Below are positions 58,195-64,000 of a stretch of 64,000 nt of DNA, in pieces. Source of the stretch: Limnoperna fortunei (taxonomy: Eukaryota; Mollusca; Bivalvia; Mytilida; Modiolidae); NCBI GenBank assembly GCA_944474755.1, contig OX104115.1, forward strand, positions 59,276,648-59,340,647, in the 5' to 3' direction. A model generated the notes under the pieces. The model saw nothing but the letters and a program-made list of their open reading frames with translations, did not search any database and was not told the DNA's origin. A program made the translations under genes and the position numbers. Numbering within the stretch: the stretch's first letter is position 1; every line of letters starts with the position of its first letter.

Positions 58195-61100
58195 GTAAGT
58201 TTTTAACACACACACACATACACACACCAATCACTGATTGTTTAATAATCACAGTTTATTATTGATACCTATATTTTCGATTTGATGATTGCTTCTTGTT
58301 CAATACCAAATAGTTCAGTGTGGTTAAATGAATTGATATATCTAACAATGTCCTGATGTCACATAAGGGGCCTCGGTGGCCGAGTGGTTAAAGTAGTTCG
58401 TCTACTAATCACGTGGTTTCTCAATACTGTGGTTGCGGATTCGAGTCTAACAGCGGACGGGGTGTACTCGACTTGAATCTTAATTGACAAGGATCGCCAG
58501 TTTTCCTGCCTAAGGTCGGGGTTCTCTCCGTGTACTCCGGCATGCTGCTCAGTAAAAAATGGACGCCATGATATAGTTGTAAAATGGCTGAAATTGGGGT
58601 TAAACATCATTTGAACAAACTTGATGTCACATAAAACCAATCGCATTCTCAAATATAATGCAGCTATTTATATATTCAGGAGGAGAACATTTCAAAAATT
58701 GAAAGAAAAACAATTGGTAGGTAGCCCATAAAAGTTGAAAGGACATTGATGTTGTGTCTGCTGAAGAAAAACCAAGGTGTATTGGTTACCGTGTTATAAA
58801 TTTGGCTACCTACCGACCACTCGGATTAAATGCAGCAATACAATGGACTTAGGGAAACTTCGTTAGGATTCATCCAACAATTACAGTCTTATTGTTTTTG
58901 TTTTCTGTTCACAGTTTACAAGCAATTTAATTTTTTTATATCGCATGCATGACGCCATCGCCTTCTGTTAGACACATCCGCAATTCCAGTTATTTGCCCT
59001 TTTTCAAACAGTTTCTTAAAACCACATTAAACTTTGGTTGTTACATGAGTTTGAAATAAGCGAGGGATCTTTTAAAAAATTAGGGAGATGTGGTCTAATG
59101 GAAAATTAGGGGGTGTGATCTTATCAATAGTTTTGGGATGTTATCTCATCAAAAATGTAAATATGTGATTTAAAAAGTCTTTCCTCTTGGTAATTTTATA
59201 GACGCTTTAGTACGGAAGCCTTGGAGGGCCATTTTGACTTTTAACTTTTAACTTACTTATTCTGACTTTTTTGTTTTGAGTTTTGACTATTGACTTGTTA
59301 TACAAGCCGACTGGGGACATTTTCACTTTTATCTTATGACTTTCAACCTTTTGACTATCGACTTTTGTCTTTTTACTTTTGACTTCTTACTTTTTACGTA
59401 AGCCTTGAAGGGACATTTATGTCTTTCAACTTCTTACACTTGACTTTTTACTTTTCAATTTATGACCTATTAGGCTGGAAAAATTGAAAGATTGTACAGC
59501 TGCACAAACCCCAAAATTTTCCATTATATCAATAGTAAATCTTTGTCTCGCTGTCCGATGCGATTTATTGACTTTTGTAAAAAAAACAACTGTCTCTTTC
59601 TCCAGAAATCCAATTTGTTGACTTTTAACACCGAGCACGTTACACAAAATAAAAAGTCGGAATGAAGTGTGTTACAGAAATAATGCGATAATTGAAATTT
59701 CATATTACGATTGGTTTATAGACGTATACAATAGCATAACAATCTATTTAAAATTAAATCTTTCACTTGCTCCCCCCTTTTTGTTATAGTGTAACGCAGC
59801 AACCTATAACAAAAAGGGGGAGCAAGTGAAAGATTTAATTTTAATTAGATTGTTATGCTATTGTTTACGTCTATAAACCAATCGTAATATGAAATTTCAA
59901 TAATCGCATTATTTCTGTAACACACTTCATTCCGACTTTTTATTTTGTGTAACGTGCTCGGTGTTAAAAGTCAACAAATTGGATTTCTGGAGAAAGAGAC
60001 AGTTGTTTTTTTCACAAAAGTCAATAAATCGCATCGGACAGCGAGACATAGATTTACTATTGATATAATGGAAAATTTTGGGGTTTGTGCAGCTGTACAA
60101 TCTTTCAATTTTTCCAGCCTAATAGGTCATAAATTGAAAAGTAAAAAGTCAAGTGTAAGAAGTTGAAAGACATAAATGTCCCTTCAAGGCTTACGTAAAA
60201 AGTAAGAAGTTAAAAGTCAAAAGGCAAAAGTCGATAGTCAAAAGGTTGAAAGTCATAAGATAAAAGTGAAAATGTCCCCAGTCGGCTTGTATAACAAGTC
60301 ATTAGTCAAAACTCAAAACAAAAAAGTCAGAATAAGTAAGTTAAAAGTTAAAAGTCAAAATGGCCCTCCAAGGCTTCCGTACTTTAGTCTATTCCTGCTT
60401 CAATATTTTAGTTTCATTTTATTATTATACATTTAGTATAAACAACTGCAGAAACAGTTATTTTAAGAATAATAATTTGTAAAAAAAAGTATGGTATCAA
60501 CGTAAACGTTTTGTTATACAGTCCGCCTATAAAAGGAAAAACGTTTTAAAACTCGGGCTCAAATGATAAAACACCAAGATACGGAAGCCTTGGAGGGCCA
60601 TTTTGACTTTTAACTTTTAACATACTAATTCTGGCTTTTTGTTTTGAGTTTTGACTATTGACTTGTTATACAAGCCGACTGGGGACATTTTCACTTTTAT
60701 CTTATGACTTTCAACCTTTTGACTATTGACTTTTGTCTTTTGACTTTTGACTTCTTACTTTCTACGTAAGCCTTGAAGGGACATTTTTGTCTTTCAACTT
60801 CTTACATTATATCAATTGTAAATCTATGTCTCGCTGTACGATGATATTTATTGACTTTTGCAAAAAAAAAACCAACTGTCTCTTTCTCCAGAAATCCAAT
60901 TTGTTGACTTTTAACACCGAGCACGTTACACAAAATAAAAAGTCTGAATGAAGTGTGTTACAGAAATAATGCGATTATTGAAATTTCATATTTCGATTGG
61001 TTTATAGACATATACAATAGCATAAAGAATTGAATTTTCTGTATAAAATTGATTAACTCATACAAAAATACAAAGGAGGTTGTGGAAGTTGCTCTTTTCC

Positions 61101-62928
61101 TGAAGATATTTTTGTCAGTGAGCTCACATTTTTATAATTAAAAGGTTTTAGTAAATCTAACTAAGGTGAGATTGTCTTTGAACATTGTTTCCCGCCTTGA
61201 AAGTCATAAGTTGAAAAGTAAAAAGTCAATTGTAAGAAGTTGAAAGACATTTGAAAGACAAAAATGTCCCTTCACGGCTTACGTAAAAAGTCTGAAGTCA
61301 AAAGTCAAATTGGCAGAAGTCAATAGTCAAAAGGTTGAAAGTCAAAAGTTAAAAGTGAAAATGTCCCCAGTCGGCTTGTATCATAAGTCAATAGTCAAAA
61401 CTCAAAACAAAAAAGTAAGAATTAGTAAGTTAAAAGTTAAAAGTCAAAATGGCCCTCCAAGGCTTCCGTACCAAGACGTAAAATTTTTTTTTAAAGTTGA
61501 AATGCATAAATTAAGGCAAACAAGTGGAAAAGATAGAGTATGCATTACACACTGGCAACACATATGGAAGCCCTGGAGGGCCATTTTGACTTTTAACTTG
61601 TAACTTACTACTTCTGACATTTTTATTTTGAGTTTTGACTATTGACATATGACCATAGATTTATAAATTTATTGATATATTGATCCTGTCACGACCAGCA
61701 ATACAGCTATATTTAGGTCCAAAACAAACTGGCAACTTAAAAGTAACTGGGGAAATGGAAGTGACCAGTACACAACAGCTTGAAAACTGTGCCAACTAAA
61801 TTTTTTAAGAAGAATTTTCGTGTTTGTAGCGGCTACGATACGCTAACAAAAAGGGTCTTGGTGATGAAAGTAGAGTGGCAGTCGCCTAACACGTAACACA
61901 GTATTATTTGCATATTAAAACTTGACAAACAAAGGGACACTGTATCTGCCTCCCTTAAATGCACTGGATAACTATATGGTTTAGGGCTATTCAGTACGTA
62001 AACCTATGCAGGTATTTTTACAATAAAAACATCGCTCGGCCATTTCCGTCAAGGGTCGGGAAAATGACCTCGGAGTTAAGTGATCTCCATTTTGAACTAT
62101 TTTCGGTCATTTCAAAGAATCTGTTACTTCACAAGTTCGTTTGTGACGCTTCAGTTCATTCATTTGATTGGGTTTTCATTGACGGTAAGCTCACTGTTAC
62201 TGATGACGTCAGATTGTAAACAAATACTTATCCATGTAACGTTGTCGGAGCAAGTTTTCCTACCGCAGGTCGGGGGTTCTCTCCGGGTACTCCGGCTTCC
62301 TCCCCCAGTAAAAACTGGACGCCACGATATAGCTGAAAAATTGCTGAAAGTGGCGTTAAAACACCATTCAAACAAACAAACGTTGTCGGAGGAGGAATTT
62401 TTGGCAGTGTTAGCGAATTTAAGTTTTAAAAAATACAATCATCTATCCGATTTTTAGTTCTGCTTCGATAAGATCTGTATAGTTAATTAAATAATTAAAG
62501 AATAATTTATTTTCTCTCAGTAAAATTATGTTGCTGTGTAAATTGGCTGACCGTATCACATTTGGATCGATTTTATGGCCCATATCCATACACTTACATC
62601 CGAGATTCCTTTCCGACTATAGTCGGAAATATCCGACCTGATCCGATTGATATTTTTTATGTTTTTATTTTTTATGAAATGAATTAGTTTAGTATCTACA
62701 CCCTCCTCGAGTTGTAAAAGCTGACTCAACATCTAGTATTAAATTTGTTTTCTTCTTTACAGGTTGTAACTATCCATTTGCTTTGCAAAATGCATTGTGG
62801 TATGACAGCGAAAGGGGTTTACTGAATTTCACAACCAATGAAATGTCTGGCTTTACTATTAGATCATATTCAAGCTCTGTTACAGAATGGACCTGTCATA
62901 TGATGAATAACGAATACGTCATCTCAAA
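58134..62928 (+). CDS. Secreted or membrane protein, DUF7042/7044-like N-terminal part (partial at right edge)
   Basis: Two coding exons are seen: 58134-58194 and 62763-62928, separated by a 4.57-kb intron full of repeats. Exon 1 gives a short N-terminus and hydrophobic stretch (MKYLNYSVLFGYLVIFCLVL), a typical signal peptide. Exon 2 continues GCNYPFALQNALWYDSERG (21-39) and later SVTEWTCHM. A C-x-(Y/F)-P ... W ... S ... G opening followed by W-x-C matches, from memory, the extracellular DUF7042/7044-type domains expanded in molluscs. Phases agree at the one junction (phase 1). The second exon ends in phase 2 at TCAAA/GTAAGA, so more exons must follow beyond the window. The function of this family is unknown to me. 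Confidence 0.7.
58367..58621 (+). mobile_element. Complete tRNA-headed SINE with perfect 13-bp target duplication
   Basis: TGATGTCACATAA lies at 58354-58366 and 58622-58634 without mismatch. It starts GGGGCCTCGGTGGCCGAGTG, the B box reads GGATTCGAGTC, and the tail ends CATCATTTGAACAAAC. The body carries several substitutions although the target duplication is intact, suggesting a diverged source copy. The antisense 97-codon ORF is a shadow. Confidence 0.96.
59211..60381. mobile_element. Giant foldback element with 579-bp arms, copy 1
   Basis: The left arm 59211-59789 and right arm 59804-60381 are near-identical inverted copies around a 14-nt loop. Both ends read TACGGAAGCCTTGGAGGGCC. CTTTAG flanks it at 59205-59210 and 60382-60387. 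Outer parts of the arms are built from short degenerate ACTTTTGACTTTT-like units; inner parts are complex. The two mirrored 73-codon ORFs differ by one residue simply because the arms are copies of each other. Confidence 0.93.
60590..61470. mobile_element. Giant foldback element, copy 2 (right arm partly deleted)
   Basis: It begins TACGGAAGCCTTGGAGGGCC and ends with the inverse. CCAAGA flanks it exactly at 60584-60589 and 61471-61476. The left arm resembles copy 1 through the AGAAATCCAATTTGTTGAC and GAGCACGTTACACAAAATAA blocks. The right arm keeps only the outer GACTTTT-rich part. About 150 bp of different sequence (61023-61195) fills the centre. Confidence 0.9.
61563..61653. mobile_element. 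Foldback element fragment, copy 3
   Basis: TATGGAAGCCCTGGAGGGCC followed by the GACTTTTAACTT-rich sequence continues to GTTTTGACTATTGACATATG. It then stops where the second retroposon family begins. No inverted partner arm is found nearby. Confidence 0.85.
61654..61905 (-). mobile_element. Second retroposon family, partial copy
   Basis: It shares CCAGCAATACAGCTATATTT-like tail sequence and TTGTAGCGGCTACGAT ... AAAAGGGTCTTGGTG ... GTGGCAGTCGCCTAACACGT with the full copy at 50930-51321. The head-end sequence beyond CACGTAACAC is missing, as expected for a 5' truncation in minus orientation. Confidence 0.8.
62251..62378 (+). mobile_element. 5'-truncated SINE with perfect 13-bp target duplication
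   Basis: AACGTTGTCGGAG lies at 62238-62250 and 62379-62391. The insert begins mid-body at CAAGTTTTCCTACCGCAGGT and keeps CCCAGTAAAAACTGGACGCC and the CAAACAAA tail. An intact duplication around a truncated body shows that truncation happened during insertion, as in LINE-driven retroposition. Confidence 0.95.
62763..62928 (+). CDS. Second exon, start of the extracellular domain
   Basis: The acceptor TTTTCTTCTTTACAG has a good pyrimidine tract, and the donor is AAA/GTAAGA. It is open in the frame set by exon 1 through all 54 codons. Two cysteines lie about 47 residues apart, and one N-glycosylation sequon (NFT) is present. Confidence 0.75.
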
Positions 62929-63437
62929 GTAAGAAATACAAATCGTTAGGAAAATAAATTGTACGAGAATACTGACTTTTGATTGAGTGGAAAATAATTT
63001 CTATTAGAGGATGGATAAAAATCATCGTGATGGAGACACGTACTCTTTGATGTCATATATTGCTCCGCGGAAAACTTACTGTTTCTTTTAAACAAATCAA
63101 ATTGTTGAGTTAATTTAATGTTTGAATTTATTTATATGCATTACTTTAAGAAATATTTCCTCCATCAAGTGATAACAAAATTCCCTTTGTGCACATTTAA
63201 ATTTAATACGCGGATTACACAATGTGCAAAACTCAATTTTAAATGACTTGGCGCACGAATTTTTTTTTTGTCCCCTCTGTGGTTTTGTCTGTCCTTGACC
63301 TATCGTTTTCTGATTACTCCTCAGTTTATTTGATATTCATTGTTTCTTTAAAAATTTTCCAAAATATTGTAATTTATCACATTCGCTTTCTATGTTATCT
63401 GAAGAAATTTGTTAAGTTAGTTATTTTAATTCATTTA
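62929..63437. other. Intron sequence after the second exon, nothing recognised
   Basis: AT-rich; the 89-codon ORF from 63243 overlaps the SINE fragment and shows no domain. Confidence 0.5.
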
Positions 63438-63650
63438 CTACCGATCACGTGGTTAATCAACACTAAGCTTGCGGGTTCTAGTCACTGCGGGCAGGGTGTG
63501 CTCAACTCTTAATTGACAAGGAATGCCAGGTTTCATATTGAAGGTCGGATTCTCAGCTTTTTTTTCAGCTTCCTGCACTATAAAAACTGTACGCCACGAT
63601 AAAGTTGAAAAGTTGATGAATGTGGCGTTAAATACTATTCAAATAAACAA
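63438..63650 (+). mobile_element. Head-less, diverged SINE
   Basis: CTACCGATCACGTGG, GCGGGTTCTAGTC, TTGACAAGGAATGCCAGG, ACTATAAAAACTGTACGCCA and TGTGGCGTTAAATACTATTC are recognisable. The first ~40 bp of the tRNA-like head are absent. Confidence 0.88.
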
Positions 63651-64000
63651 GCAAGACATCTAAACCTGTTTAGGAAACCCGCAAGTCTCCTTTTTAAGAG
63701 TTTGTACGACCTGTAGATCTATTAAACCCAAATTTTAAGCATACATGCTAATACTCCGAATTTTGTCTGGAACCTCCGGAATTAGTTACCCGTGTCCGGG
63801 CTACCTGGTAGGTTGTTGGAATCTCCGGGATTTCTTCTTTTTTTCAGGAATAATTATAACAATTGTGTTAAAACAGCCTTTCTAATCCTGCATTAACAAA
63901 AGATATGCGTATGTCAGCTAAAAAAAACTCTGGAGACCCTCTAAAATACCAAAGAAATACTCTAAAATCGTTTTCGGCCAGGGGTCTTCGCCTCCACCTG
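63651..64000. other. Right edge, probably part of another dispersed repeat
   Basis: CTCCGGAATTAGTTACCCG, CTCCGGGATTTC and, at the very end, GGCCAGGGGTCTTCGCCTCC have the GC-rich look of a dispersed element cut by the window end. No exon recognised. Confidence 0.35.

Noticed and set aside
59426..60166. Two nearly identical 73-codon ORFs on opposite strands
   Set aside because: They are the same sequence in the two arms of the foldback element. The duplication is structural and does not show coding selection.

Overview
This is nuclear DNA from an animal, most likely a bivalve mollusc (a mussel-like genome is my best guess). It is AT-rich and intron-rich. Splice sites follow the GT...AG rule, and the non-genic sequence is crowded with dispersed repeats. 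The commonest is a tRNA-headed SINE whose head carries Pol III A and B box-like motifs (TGGCCGAGTGG and GGTTCGA) and whose tail carries AATAAA and ends in (CAAA)n; at least 16 copies or fragments are present. Two kinds of element with long internal tandem repeats (pearl- or Helentron-like) also point to a mollusc. Nothing suggests prokaryotic or viral DNA.

Positions 1 to about 49 kb hold no gene I can recognise. The stretch contains SINEs of different ages, two elements with internal ~146-bp repeats (about 19.0-19.5 and 30.4-31.2 kb), two elements that share hairpin ends but have different internal satellites (23.9-25.7 and 47.9-49.1 kb), two MULE-like MITEs in opposite orientation (22.4 and 27.7 kb, the first nested in a palindromic element), a 44-bp minisatellite (35.9-36.8 kb) and several foldback repeats. 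Some repeat-poor stretches (around 14.2, 16.8-17.2 and 42.2-43.8 kb) could be regulatory, but only weak evidence supports this.

Two spliced genes lie on the + strand at the right. The first, 49448-56499, is a complete three-exon THEM6-like gene (membrane-anchored hot-dog thioesterase superfamily, 216 codons). Its exon phases match exactly at both junctions, and its introns are full of transposons, including nested ones. The second starts at 58134 with a signal-peptide exon and continues with an exon at 62763-62928; it encodes a secreted or type I membrane protein resembling the cysteine-containing DUF7042/7044-type extracellular domains of molluscs, and it runs off the window.

The first intron of the second gene holds the most striking repeat: a foldback element at 59211-60381 with arms of about 579 bp and a 14-nt loop. 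A second copy at 60590-61470 and a fragment at 61563 follow. Both complete copies are flanked by perfect 6-bp target duplications. I could run no searches, so family names rest on motif recognition alone.
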